A stretch of 49,253 nucleotides of DNA. Origin: Phycisphaerales bacterium (GTDB lineage Bacteria > Planctomycetota > Phycisphaerae > Phycisphaerales > UBA1924). The notes below the pieces were generated by a model. The model searched no databases and was not told the DNA's origin. It was given only the letters and a program-made list of their open reading frames with translations. This document shows, one piece after another, positions 25,863 to 34,458 of the stretch; position 1 is the stretch's first letter; the number at the start of each line of letters is the position of its first letter. Location: NCBI GenBank assembly GCA_020845755.1, contig JADLFE010000037.1:1-49253 (forward strand), written 5' to 3'. Made by a program: the position numbers and the translations under genes.

Positions 25863-27232
25863 GTGCTTCCTTCCACATCCCCGCCATCAATCACTCCACC
25901 CACACCGCCACAGACTCCCGCCGTCGCTTCTTCACCCCAGGAATGCTGGTCGTGACCGCGATCGCGGCCGTCGGCGTTGGCGCCTGGCTCTTCCGCATGC
26001 TCTTCGGCCTGGGCGCCGCCACCAACCTCACCAACGCCTACCCCTGGGGCATCTGGATCGGTATCGACGTCGCCACCGGCGTCGCCCTCGCCGCGGGAGG
26101 CTTCACCACCGCCTTCCTCGCCCACATCCTCCACCGCGAACGCTACCACCCCCTCGTCCGTCCAGCGCTCCTCACCGCCATGCTCGGATACACCTTCGTC
26201 GCGCTGGGCGTCGCGACAGACCTCGGACGCTTCTGGGCCATGTGGCATGTCATGCTCCCCCCCTTCTGGCAGCCCAACTCCGTCCTCTTCGAGGTCGCCA
26301 TCTGTGTCATGTGCTACCTCTCCGTTCTCTACATCGAGTTCCTCCCCGCCGCCTGCGAACGCTTCATCGGTCGCGTCAATCTCCCCGGACGCCTCGCCGT
26401 CCTCAACCACCCCGTCGATCGCGCCCTCCGAATCGCCGACAAAACCCTCGGACGCTTCATGACCATCTTCATCATGGCCGGCATCATGCTCTCCTGCATG
26501 CACCAGTCCTCCCTCGGCACGCTGATGGTCATCACCTACGGCAAACTCGACGCCCTCTGGCACACGCCCGCCCTTCCGCTCCTCTTCCTCCTCTCCGCCT
26601 TCGCCGTCGGCTACCCCATGGTCATCTTCGAATCCATCATCGCTCACCGCTCCTTCGGGCTCCCCGGTGAACGAAGCCTCCTCGCCGAACTCGGGCGCTT
26701 CATCCCCTTCACACTCGGCCTCTACCTCTCCGTCAAAGTCGCCGACCTCGCCCTCCGCGGACAACTCCCGCGCCTCCTCGTCGGCGACTACTACACCCAG
26801 ATGCTCACCATCGAAGTCTGCTTCGGCGTGCTCATCCCCATCCTCATCTTCAGCAACCGCCACCTGCGCGAACAGACCCGCTGGCAGTTCATCGGCGCCG
26901 CCCTCGTCGTGCTCGGCGTCGCCTTCAACCGCCTCAACGTCTTCCTCTTCGCCTACTCCCCGCTCGAACGCGGCGCGACCTACCGCCCCTCCGCCATCGA
27001 GATCGCCGTCACCCTCGGTGCCATCGCCCTCACCGTTGTGATCTACCGCGCCATCGCCCTCATCCTCCCCGTGATCGAACAACTCGACGAACACCACACG
27101 CCGCACTCGCGCCACGACCAGCGCTTCCCCGTCGTCGCGCCCCTCTCCTCACACCCGATCTCTCATCCCCGTCCCGTCACTCCCACCGTCCCCGCCGCCG
27201 AATCCAACACCGTCGTCGGCGTCAAGGAGTGA
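25859..27232 (+). CDS. NrfD/HybB-type membrane quinone-interacting protein
   Basis: A 457-residue polytopic membrane protein with about ten transmembrane segments between residues 25 and 410, followed by a proline-rich polar tail (about 415-457). The early AYPWGIWIGIDVATGVALAAGG is characteristic of the HybB/HmcC/DsrP branch of NrfD-like proteins, which exchange electrons with the quinone pool. The GTG start overlaps the ferredoxin stop. With the ferredoxin and the twelve-haem cytochrome it should form a transmembrane electron conduit like Hmc or the hydrogenase 2 membrane arm. No hydrogenase catalytic subunit is present here, so the conduit probably links quinones to periplasmic redox proteins. 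Confidence 0.9.
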   Translation: MSASFHIPAINHSTHTATDSRRRFFTPGMLVVTAIAAVGVGAWLFRMLFGLGAATNLTNAYPWGIWIGIDVATGVALAAGGFTTAFLAHILHRERYHPLVRPALLTAMLGYTFVALGVATDLGRFWAMWHVMLPPFWQPNSVLFEVAICVMCYLSVLYIEFLPAACERFIGRVNLPGRLAVLNHPVDRALRIADKTLGRFMTIFIMAGIMLSCMHQSSLGTLMVITYGKLDALWHTPALPLLFLLSAFAVGYPMVIFESIIAHRSFGLPGERSLLAELGRFIPFTLGLYLSVKVADLALRGQLPRLLVGDYYTQMLTIEVCFGVLIPILIFSNRHLREQTRWQFIGAALVVLGVAFNRLNVFLFAYSPLERGATYRPSAIEIAVTLGAIALTVVIYRAIALILPVIEQLDEHHTPHSRHDQRFPVVAPLSSHPISHPRPVTPTVPAAESNTVVGVKE

Positions 27233-27235
27233 GCC

Positions 27236-28306
27236 ATGAACCCCATGCTCGCCACCCTCGTTCTCCTCTTCGTCGGACAGACCCAGGCCCCCAACGCCCA
27301 GCCCCCGATCAACATCACTCGCCCCGACAAAATCCCCGACGTCGTGATGCTCGACCAGGTCCCCGGCTGCTACGGCTCCGTCCGCTTTGATCACCGCATC
27401 CACGTCGAGATGTCGGGCATGCACGGCGAATGCCGCAACTGCCACCACGAACTCCCCGAAAACGCCAAGTCCGTCGACAAGCCCGACGTCCGTCCTTGCC
27501 GCGAGTGCCATGAGCCCGCCAGCAACGCGACCATCGACGGCAAGCCCGGACTCCGCGGCGCATACCACCGCCAATGCCTCAGTTGCCACCGAGACTGGAC
27601 CCACGAGAACGCCTGCGGCTTCTGCCACATCGTCTCCGGAACCATCCGCGGCAACCCCGGCTTGGCCCAACGCCTCCGCGGAAACCTCCAGCCCCGCGCC
27701 GAGGCCAACGCCTCCTATGTCTACACCACCGCACACAAGGGCATCCCGACCGTCACCTTCCATCACAAGGACCACACCGAACGCTTCGGCATCAAGTGCG
27801 TCGAGTGCCACGCCGGCGACTCCTGCAACCAGTGCCACGGCAGCATGGCCGAGCGCCCCGTCGTGAGCCGCCAGCAAACCTGCTACAACTGCCATGCACA
27901 GGACCGCTGCGTCACCTGCCACGATCTCCGCGAACGCCCCGCCTTCGATCACGCCAAGCGCACCGGCTGGTGGCTCCGCCCCGGGCACGCCTCCCTCACC
28001 TGCAACGACTGCCACAAACCCAACGAGTTCCCGACCAAGCCCGTCACCGGCGCCTGCCTCCCGTGCCATGCCAAGCGCTGGGGCGAGCAAGGCTTTGACC
28101 ACAGCCGCACCGGCGTCGCCCTCGAAGGCGATCACGCCTACTTCGAATGCCTCGACTGCCACCGCGGCGGCAACGAGCAGATGCTCGCCGATTGCACCAA
28201 GTGCCACGCCACACGCCCCGTCGACGGCCCACGCCACGTCGGCCGCGACAACACCACCTGGTGGGACGACCGCGTCAACCCCGAATCCACCAGCACCGAT
28301 CACTGA
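27236..28306 (+). CDS. Twelve-haem cytochrome c (class III/HmcA-like)
   Basis: A 356-residue exported multihaem cytochrome, three bases after the NrfD-like gene. A short signal peptide covers about residues 1-21 (VGQTQA). Twelve CxxCH motifs can be counted: CRNCH, CRECH, CLSCH, CGFCH, CVECH, CNQCH, CYNCH, CVTCH, CNDCH, CLPCH, CLDCH and CTKCH. Several FDH or FHH-x-x-H segments (FDHRIH, FHHKDH, FDHAKR, FDHSRT) provide distal haem ligands, as in class III cytochromes. Two or more four-haem units are therefore likely. HmcA of sulfate reducers has sixteen haems and the same neighbours. It is the periplasmic end of the conduit and may deliver to, or draw from, external acceptors. Confidence 0.92.
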   Translation: MNPMLATLVLLFVGQTQAPNAQPPINITRPDKIPDVVMLDQVPGCYGSVRFDHRIHVEMSGMHGECRNCHHELPENAKSVDKPDVRPCRECHEPASNATIDGKPGLRGAYHRQCLSCHRDWTHENACGFCHIVSGTIRGNPGLAQRLRGNLQPRAEANASYVYTTAHKGIPTVTFHHKDHTERFGIKCVECHAGDSCNQCHGSMAERPVVSRQQTCYNCHAQDRCVTCHDLRERPAFDHAKRTGWWLRPGHASLTCNDCHKPNEFPTKPVTGACLPCHAKRWGEQGFDHSRTGVALEGDHAYFECLDCHRGGNEQMLADCTKCHATRPVDGPRHVGRDNTTWWDDRVNPESTSTDH

Positions 28307-28370
28307 TCGCTCTCCAACTGCCTTCACACCCTCGCATGCAATGAGTTTCCCGCCCCCACCTCCGCGCAAT

Positions 28371-28398
28371 AAAAAAACCCCGGGCTTCCCGCCCGGGG
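28371..28398 (-). terminator. Intrinsic terminator of the cytochrome b562-like gene
   Basis: On the minus strand an eight-base GC stem (ccccgggc/gcccgggg, loop of five) is followed by seven T residues (A run at 28371-28377 on the plus strand). It lies 40 bases after the stop at 28438 and may also stop readthrough from the plus-strand operon. Confidence 0.88.
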
Positions 28399-28437
28399 TC
28401 ATTCGTTCGTGCCAAAACTCGATCGCGGACCGACGGC

Positions 28438-29019
28438 TTACTTCTTCGCCGGCTCCTGCTTCTCGTCCTCGTCCTTCACCCCCAACGCCTCGTGACCTTC
28501 CTCCGACATCTTCTTGAGTTTCTCCATGCCCGCCTTGGCGTCCGCGCTCTTTCCGGCCATGATCTGCTCTTCCATGTCCAGCAGCACCCGCGACACCGCG
28601 ATCAATCGCTTGCGATAATCCGCGATCTTCCCCGCGTCGTCCTTGGCGTGCTCCGGCTTGAACATCCGGCACTGCGCGCACGCCGCCTGCGCCTCCGCGA
28701 CCGCCCTCATCGCGTCGTCCGCGGTGCCCGTGCCGTCAAGCGCACGCCCCAGGTTCCGCAGGGCACGGTTCATGCCCTTCATCGCGCCCTCCGCGTTCTG
28801 CGGACCGCCCATCCGCGCGCCACCCGGACCACCGGGCTGGCCACGACGCTCACCAGGCTGCCCCGGTTGACGACCCTCCGGTTGACCGGGCTGGGCCTGC
28901 GTGGGCTGACCGGCGGGCTTGGAATCCTGGGCGGCCAAAGGAGCCGCGAGGAACGAGAGCGCTCCGAGAGCCAGTGCGCCAACCAGAACATTGCGAGCAG
29001 CGCGAACCGAACGAGCCAT
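28438..29019 (-). CDS. Exported cytochrome b562-like four-helix protein
   Basis: A 193-residue secreted protein. The start at 29019 has GGAGA seven bases upstream and gives a signal peptide to about residue 30 (APLAAQ). A flexible region rich in glycine, proline and glutamine follows (about 35-75, QPGQPEGRQPGQPG). The C-terminal part (about 80-180) is helical and resembles periplasmic cytochrome b562: a methionine-rich first helix (AMKGMNRALRNLGRAL) and a last helix with EEGHEALG, where Met and His would be the haem ligands. It also has CAQC without a following His, so it is not a normal haem-c site. Electron carrier or metal binding are both possible. Its place next to the multihaem operon favours a redox role. 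Confidence 0.6.
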   Translation of the reverse strand: MARSVRAARNVLVGALALGALSFLAAPLAAQDSKPAGQPTQAQPGQPEGRQPGQPGERRGQPGGPGGARMGGPQNAEGAMKGMNRALRNLGRALDGTGTADDAMRAVAEAQAACAQCRMFKPEHAKDDAGKIADYRKRLIAVSRVLLDMEEQIMAGKSADAKAGMEKLKKMSEEGHEALGVKDEDEKQEPAKK

Positions 29020-29096
29020 GAACAGTCTCCAAGTGTGATGAAATGCCGCGTGCGCGGCGGAAGCCGCAGGGTAGCACAATGTTCCACGCCATGGAT

Positions 29097-29726
29097 TTAT
29101 TGCACCGGCGCGGCGCTCCGACGCGATTCCAGCATGGATTCCAGACGCTCCCTCACGAACCCCCACTCCTCCGCCAGCACGCTGTAGTACACCGTATCCC
29201 TGATGTGGAGGTCATGAAGAATCCGCTGCCGACGCAGGATCCCCTCGAACCGCGCACCGATCCGTCCGATCGCCGCACGCGACCGCGCGTTCCGCGCGTC
29301 GGTCTTCAATTGCACCCGGATCGCACCCAGTTCCTCAAACGCGTGCCGCAGCAACAGATACTTGCACTCCGTGTTGATCGACGTCCGCTGCGCGGTCGCC
29401 CCAAGCCACGTCCACCCGATCTCCAGACCCTTGTCGGCATGGCGGATGTCGAGATAGCGCGTCGAACCGACGGCGCGGCCCGTCGAACGATCGATGACCG
29501 TAAACGCCACCTCCTCGCCACGCGCCTGCGCGTCCAACGCCTTCCCCATGAACGCACGCATCAACTCGGGCGTCGTCGGTGGCGGCACGGGCATCCAGCA
29601 AAAGAGCGACCCGTCGCCCATCGCCTCCACCAACTGTGGAATGTGCTCGTGCGAATACCCAACGAGACGTGCTCGACCCCCGGGAATCTCGAGCGTCACC
29701 GTTGCCGGAATGCTCTTCCAGATCAT
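29097..29726 (-). CDS. GNAT family N-acetyltransferase (RimJ/RimL type)
   Basis: A 209-residue cytoplasmic acetyltransferase. The fold can be followed from the first strand (GGRARLVGYSHEHIPQLVEA) to AFTVIDRSTGRAVGSTRYLD, typical of beta strands 3 and 4, and the acetyl-CoA region GLEIGWTWLGATAQRTSINT. The segment LKTDARNARSRAAIGRIGA is the conserved fourth motif of RimJ/RimL-like enzymes, which acetylate ribosomal protein N-termini or small molecules. GGGAGG precedes the start. The gene begins 21 bases after the sulfotransferase stop, so both are probably cotranscribed. The actual acceptor is not predictable. Confidence 0.88.
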   Translation of the reverse strand: MIWKSIPATVTLEIPGGRARLVGYSHEHIPQLVEAMGDGSLFCWMPVPPPTTPELMRAFMGKALDAQARGEEVAFTVIDRSTGRAVGSTRYLDIRHADKGLEIGWTWLGATAQRTSINTECKYLLLRHAFEELGAIRVQLKTDARNARSRAAIGRIGARFEGILRRQRILHDLHIRDTVYYSVLAEEWGFVRERLESMLESRRSAAPVQ

Positions 29727-29747
29727 CGTGCCCTCCCACCCGCTCGC

Positions 29748-31607
29748 TCAGCCCGGCACGTGCGCCAACTCGCCCATCGCGTCGATCAGCGGCCTGAGTT
29801 CCGACTCGAACTTCCTCCAGCGCCCGATCGACGAGTCGTACACCGGCCGCCGCACCTGATCCACCGACGCCGTCAGCACCGCTCGCTTGGTCTTGTGGAA
29901 CTCCAGACATCGCTCGTCCCACGCCAGGCCCGCAAAGTCGACGATCTTCCGCGACCACTCCTCGGGCGACGCCACGAGGTCCTCGTACACCACCTCGAGC
30001 ATGTTCAGGGGCAGTGCGCTCCGCCAGTGCTGCATCAATCGCCGGTACTCCCCGTACATGAACGCGAGACCCTCCAGCGTGTTCGAGTACGCGTGCGACG
30101 CATTGAATGAAATCGAATAGCACGACAGGCAGGTGTCGATCGGGTCACGACGGCAGTGGATGATCCGCGCGTTCGGAAACAGTTGCCAGATCAGACCGAC
30201 ATGCCGGAAATTGTGCGGCATCTTGTCCGTGTGACGCGCCGCCCGCGGCGCCGTGGCGCGGATGCGATCCATGTACGGCCTGCCCATCGCCACCACCTGC
30301 TCCCGCGACAACGCCGGAAGATACTCCGGATACGGACGCTGCGGAAGCCCCAGCCTCATGCACGTCCGCTGCGACATGATCTCGAGGTCCGACAACTCGC
30401 CCGCCGCAAACACCTCCGGATGCGACGCCAGGATCTGCTCCACTAGACTCGTCCCGGATCGAGGCATACCCACGATGAAGATCGGAACGTCCGTCGGATC
30501 GCCCCGCGAATACGTCGGCGCCCTCCACGCGTTGTACACGTCGATCAACGTGTCGAAGAACCGCCGCGTCGCCTCCGCGTTGAACCGCGCCAACGCCCCC
30601 TCGTTCGCCGCCCGATACATCTCGAACGCCTCCGCGTATCGCTCCTGGCCCTCTCGGATCGCACCCATCAGAAACCTCGACGGGCCCAGCACGTCCGCCG
30701 TCAACCCCTTCCGCCCTATCAACTCCAGGAGCAACGCCTCCGCCTCATCCACACGCTTCTGACGACGACGGATGCTCGCCAGCGTCACCACCGCCGGAGG
30801 CTCCAGCGGCGGACGCAGTCGCTCCAACATCGCCGCCGCCTCGTCCGACTTGTCCTCCGCCGCTCGAAGACGCGCGAACGTCGATAACGCCGTCTGACAG
30901 TCCGCGTCACGCTCGATCGCCCGCGATAACACCTCCTGCGCGCTCGCGATCTTCCCCTGCCTCAGATACGCGTCGCCGAGCAGGCCAAGCAGCGGCGGCG
31001 TCGCCTCCACACGCTCGAACGCCCCCTGCAGCGTCATCTCCGCTCGCTCAGGCTTGTTGGCCGTCAGCAGAGATTTCCCCAGCCTGAACACCAACTCCGC
31101 GTTCTCCGGCATCTCACGATGACCCTGCGCATACGCCTCCACGATCCCCATCGGGTCACGCGCCGCGTGACAGCAGTCCGCCAGCAGCAAATACGCCGAC
31201 ATCACCTTCGGCGTCAACTGCGCCAGCCGCTTGGCCACGTCACGCGCCTCCACGCCCCTCCCGCGACGGAGCAACGCCATCGCCAGGCTCCCGAGCGCCG
31301 AGGGATTGGTCGGCACCAGACGCACCGCCTCCCTCAGCGACGCGATCGCCTCATCCAGCCGACCTAGACGAAGGCACAACGCGCCCAGCCCCGCGTGCGC
31401 CAGCCCAAACCCCGGATCCCCCGCGATCTCCGCCCGATACGCCATCTCCGCCGCCGCTACGTCGCCGATGTTCTCGAGCGACACCGCGTGCTCCAGCCGG
31501 GGGTCAGCCGCGCGACGCGCTTTGCGCCCGCCAACCGCCGCCGATTCCTGGTCGCCCGACGGCGCCGACCACCCTCCCTGCTGATTCGTCTCGTTGGGTT
31601 CGGACAT
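29748..31607 (-). CDS. TPR-sulfotransferase fusion protein
   Basis: A 619-residue protein of the kind common in planctomycetes and proteobacteria, with TPR repeats fused to a PAPS-dependent sulfotransferase. TPR units fill about residues 30-310 (AEMAYRAEIAGDPGFGLAHA, LGSLAMALLRRGRGVEA). The catalytic domain (about 375-610) has the 5'-phosphosulfate loop FIVGMPRSGTSLVEQIL and the 3'-phosphate segment RIIHCRRDPIDTCLS, both hallmarks of the family. The start at 31607 follows AGGAG; no signal peptide is present. The enzyme probably sulfates a protein tyrosine or a polysaccharide bound through the repeats. It precedes the acetyltransferase in a likely two-gene operon. Confidence 0.92.
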   Translation of the reverse strand: MSEPNETNQQGGWSAPSGDQESAAVGGRKARRAADPRLEHAVSLENIGDVAAAEMAYRAEIAGDPGFGLAHAGLGALCLRLGRLDEAIASLREAVRLVPTNPSALGSLAMALLRRGRGVEARDVAKRLAQLTPKVMSAYLLLADCCHAARDPMGIVEAYAQGHREMPENAELVFRLGKSLLTANKPERAEMTLQGAFERVEATPPLLGLLGDAYLRQGKIASAQEVLSRAIERDADCQTALSTFARLRAAEDKSDEAAAMLERLRPPLEPPAVVTLASIRRRQKRVDEAEALLLELIGRKGLTADVLGPSRFLMGAIREGQERYAEAFEMYRAANEGALARFNAEATRRFFDTLIDVYNAWRAPTYSRGDPTDVPIFIVGMPRSGTSLVEQILASHPEVFAAGELSDLEIMSQRTCMRLGLPQRPYPEYLPALSREQVVAMGRPYMDRIRATAPRAARHTDKMPHNFRHVGLIWQLFPNARIIHCRRDPIDTCLSCYSISFNASHAYSNTLEGLAFMYGEYRRLMQHWRSALPLNMLEVVYEDLVASPEEWSRKIVDFAGLAWDERCLEFHKTKRAVLTASVDQVRRPVYDSSIGRWRKFESELRPLIDAMGELAHVPG

Positions 31608-31664
31608 GCTCGCTCCTGTCGATCTGGATATCGGATTCTTGCACATTCAACCCCACGCGAGAAC

Positions 31665-31693
31665 AAAAAAGGACCCGGAACTCGTCCGGGCCC
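31665..31693 (-). terminator. Intrinsic terminator of the amphipathic lipoprotein gene
   Basis: Minus-strand stem of nine pairs with one mismatch (plus-strand ggacccgga/tccgggccc, loop of five) followed by six T residues (A run 31665-31670). It lies between the stop at 31735 and the start of the sulfotransferase gene. Confidence 0.75.
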
Positions 31694-31734
31694 TTCGGGA
31701 ATTCACGCCGTCATCGCTCGCCGCGACCCGAGAA

Positions 31735-32316
31735 TCACTCGAAGATCTTCAGGTTCTTGAACGACTCCCCGAACAACTTGCCGAGCGTCGAGTCCTTCGT
31801 CAATCGCTCAACCTGCTCCTTGTACTTCGCCGTCACACCCGCCAACTGCTCCTTGAACGTCTCCTTCAACGACGCCTTCACCTCCGGAGACAACTTGTCC
31901 AGCGACGCCATCGCGCCGGAGATCTTCTCCGTCAGCGGCTTGGACTCCGCCGCAGCCTTGGCCCCGCTGATCGGATCCTTCGCCCCCGCCAGCGTGTCGT
32001 TCAACTTCCCGAGATTGCCCAGATACTCGTTCATCGTCCCCTTCACCGCGTCCGTCAACTCCGCCGCTTTGGCCTTCGCACCCTCCGTCGCGTCCTTCGC
32101 CTTGTCCGCCGCCTTCTCCACGCCTTCCTTCACCGCTTCGCCCGTCTTGCCCGCGGCATCCTTCCCCGCATCCACCGCCTTGTTCGCCGCGTCCTTCGTC
32201 GCATCGGCGGCCTTCTGGATCGCGTCACCGGCGGTCTCGGCCTTCTTCTCCTCGCAGGCGACCATCATCGTCGCGGCCAGGAACATCGTGGCGACAGCGG
32301 ACAACTTCGTATTCAT
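31735..32316 (-). CDS. Amphipathic-repeat (LEA-like) putative lipoprotein
   Basis: A 193-residue exported protein. The signal (MNTKLSAVATMFLAATMMVA) ends at a cysteine followed by EEKK; the lipobox MVAC is degenerate, but lipid modification is likely. Residues about 30-95 are a run of alanine/lysine/aspartate repeats close to an 11-residue period (AADATKDAANKAVDAGKDAA), like group 3 LEA proteins or apolipoproteins, which form amphipathic helices on drying or on membranes. The rest is helical with KxxxE patterns. AAGGAAG precedes the start. Probably an envelope stress or spacer protein; no enzyme motif. Confidence 0.8.
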   Translation of the reverse strand: MNTKLSAVATMFLAATMMVACEEKKAETAGDAIQKAADATKDAANKAVDAGKDAAGKTGEAVKEGVEKAADKAKDATEGAKAKAAELTDAVKGTMNEYLGNLGKLNDTLAGAKDPISGAKAAAESKPLTEKISGAMASLDKLSPEVKASLKETFKEQLAGVTAKYKEQVERLTKDSTLGKLFGESFKNLKIFE

Positions 32317-32499
32317 CGTCTTCTTCCTTTGTTCGTGTGCGAACCGTCGCGAAGACTCTCGCGCGGTAAATACCGGCTTCAATCACGGCGAATCGCCGGG
32401 ACCGGACCCCCCATTATTGGCAGGGCCATTCATCAAATTACGCCCACGCCCCGATTCCGGTTCGTGATTGTGAAAAACACACACAACCGGTCGCGCATG

Positions 32500-32531
32500 A
32501 AAAACCGGCGTGCCCTTGCGAGCACGCCGGT
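32500..32531 (-). terminator. Intrinsic terminator of the DUF11 lipoprotein gene
   Basis: A perfect ten-base stem (accggcgtgc at 32504-32513, gcacgccggt at 32522-32531) followed on the minus strand by five T residues, about 50 bases after the stop at 32584. Confidence 0.88.
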
Positions 32532-32583
32532 GTGAGTTTCACCACACATTCAGGTTCGGTTCATGTCCGAACCCCTGTGCTCA

Positions 32584-34200
32584 TTACTGATAGAAGTTCG
32601 TCGACTCGGTCTCCTCGACCGGGCGATTCATCTGGTCCGAGGTCATCGTCACCTTGAACCGCGTATCGCCGGCCTTCACGCCCTTGACCACGACCTTCCA
32701 AGAGGTCTTGGCCTTCGGAGCCAGCGACGGGAGCGGAGCAAACGTGATGGTCTTGCCATCCGACGTGCCCGCCGTCGCGCCACCCGCCGAGACGAACTGC
32801 ACGAAGTCCTCCAAGCCCGCCACGATCTTGATGTTCGTGCCCGGGGCCGATCCCTGGTTCGTGACTTCGATCGTGTAGGTCACCTGGCCGCCGACCTCCA
32901 GAGCATCCGGATCGTCAACCACCTCGAGCAGAATCGCCGGGACGCCCGCGACCTGCGTGCCCGCCGTCGCCGACGCCGGGCTGGCGCACTTGGCCGACAC
33001 CGTCGCCGTGTTCGAAACGTTCGACGTCGCGGCCACGCTCAGGCTCACATTCACCGTCTTCGACGCGCCCGGTGCCAGCATGCCCACGTTCCACACAACC
33101 GCGCCGCCCTCAACCTTGCCGCCCTCGGTCGCGCTCACAAACGTCGCGCCCGCCGGGATCGGGTCCTTGATCACGGTCTCCGCCGCGGCGGCATCGCCCG
33201 TGTTCGCCACGGTAATCGTGAAGTTCACGGGACGCCCGATCACGACACGCTCCGACCCCTTCTTGGTAATCGTCAGAACGGGCTGCTTGACCACGGTGTT
33301 CGTGGCGTTCGACTCGGCCGCGAGGTTGCCCTCGGCGTTGGCCTTGGCCATGTTCTTGTACGCGCCGGTCTTGTCGGCCTTGACCGTGAGGTCGAAGGTC
33401 TTGCTCTCGCCCGGGCCCAGGGCCGCCACCGTCGACTCAAACGCGTTCTTCCCGTCGGCGGTCGTCAGCCCCGCGGGCAACTGGTCCGACACCTTGACAT
33501 TGCGCGCCACACCAGACCCGGTGTTCGTCACGGTGATCTTCACCGGGAACGAATCGCAGATCAGCACCTCCGCCGGGGCTTCCTTCTTCACAGCCAGCGC
33601 AGGCTGGACAACCTTGATGGTCTGGCAAACCGCCAGGTTGTAACTCGCCGAGGCGCAACTCGTGATCGTCCCGACCTTCCCGGCCGATCCCGTCACGTTG
33701 ATCGTCTTCACCTCGCCCGCCTTCATGTCGCCCAACGCCCACTTCAGCGTCCGGCTGGCTGCATCCATCGTCCCCGACGGATTGCTCGCCGTGTAGTTGA
33801 ACCCCTGGTCCAACATGTCCCACACCATCACGTCAGACAGCATCGTCCCCGCGATGTTCGTCACCTTGATCTGATAGTCAAACGACTGCCCCGCCACCAC
33901 CTCGGCCGGCGTGAACTTCTCAACCATCAGCCCCGAGCCCTCCCGACGACCCGTCGGGTAGTACAGCACGTTGCCGCTCGATGCAGTCTCAACCACTGGC
34001 GCAGGCGCCGGAGCTTCCTTCTTCGGAGCCGGAGTTTCCTTCTTCGGGGCCGGAGTTTCCTTCTTCACAGCCAGCCGACCCGCATCGTCCGTGCGATACG
34101 GATCGATCATCCCACCGCTCGTCCGCGCGGAATTCCCGCAGCCGGCGAACATGGTGACGGCCATGAGGCCGGCAGCCAACGTGCCCAACAGCTTTTTCAT
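32584..34200 (-). CDS. DUF11-repeat outer-membrane lipoprotein (OmcB-like)
   Basis: A 538-residue lipoprotein with lipobox FAGC at residue 21. A low-complexity stretch repeats KKETPAP three times (about residues 45-68), perhaps spanning peptidoglycan. The remaining sequence holds four DUF11-type Ig-like domains, recognisable by the pattern VKITVTNTGSGVARNVKVSD and VNFTITVANTGDAAAAETVI at about 100, 215, 320 and 435. Arrays like this occur in chlamydial OmcB and its relatives in the PVC group, where they form part of the rigid envelope. It lacks the high cysteine content of OmcB. It probably strengthens or decorates the cell envelope. A strong terminator follows, and an unusual hairpin lies in the leader. 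Confidence 0.88.
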   Translation of the reverse strand: MKKLLGTLAAGLMAVTMFAGCGNSARTSGGMIDPYRTDDAGRLAVKKETPAPKKETPAPKKEAPAPAPVVETASSGNVLYYPTGRREGSGLMVEKFTPAEVVAGQSFDYQIKVTNIAGTMLSDVMVWDMLDQGFNYTASNPSGTMDAASRTLKWALGDMKAGEVKTINVTGSAGKVGTITSCASASYNLAVCQTIKVVQPALAVKKEAPAEVLICDSFPVKITVTNTGSGVARNVKVSDQLPAGLTTADGKNAFESTVAALGPGESKTFDLTVKADKTGAYKNMAKANAEGNLAAESNATNTVVKQPVLTITKKGSERVVIGRPVNFTITVANTGDAAAAETVIKDPIPAGATFVSATEGGKVEGGAVVWNVGMLAPGASKTVNVSLSVAATSNVSNTATVSAKCASPASATAGTQVAGVPAILLEVVDDPDALEVGGQVTYTIEVTNQGSAPGTNIKIVAGLEDFVQFVSAGGATAGTSDGKTITFAPLPSLAPKAKTSWKVVVKGVKAGDTRFKVTMTSDQMNRPVEETESTNFYQ

Positions 34201-34287
34201 CGATGCGCCTTTCTCTTATAGAAGCGACAGTCAACCAACGCCGCCTGATCTCGGTCGTGTCTGACCTGCGGCGGACTTTCCCATGAG

Positions 34288-34316
34288 GGACACACCGGCG
34301 GAACCGCCGGGTGTCC
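34288..34316. promoter_or_regulatory. Strong hairpin in leader of the DUF11 gene
   Basis: ggacacaccggcgg-aa-ccgccgggtgtcc folds into about twelve pairs with one bulged base. On the minus strand a TATACT (-10-like) sits immediately before it, so the DUF11 transcript could begin with this stem-loop. No good -35 was found. A protective 5' stem or a regulator site are both possible. Confidence 0.4.
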
Positions 34317-34458
34317 AGTATAGCCCCCACCTCAGAAAAGGCTAGAAATCTACCGGGTATCTCCCCGGTGCTCACCCGCTCCCCTCACTCACCCATTCCT
34401 ACAGTTCATCCCATCACCAACTGCGATGCAATGTTTGATCCCACGCCGGAGAAACCCC

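Noticed and set aside
25853..27115. Minus-strand 420-codon frame opposite the NrfD-like gene
   Set aside because: Extremely acidic shadow of a membrane protein gene; no domain recognisable.
25859..28306. Hydrogenase or nitrite reductase operon
   Set aside because: HybA/HybB-like subunits are present but no NiFe large or small subunit and no NrfA-type CxxCK haem site.
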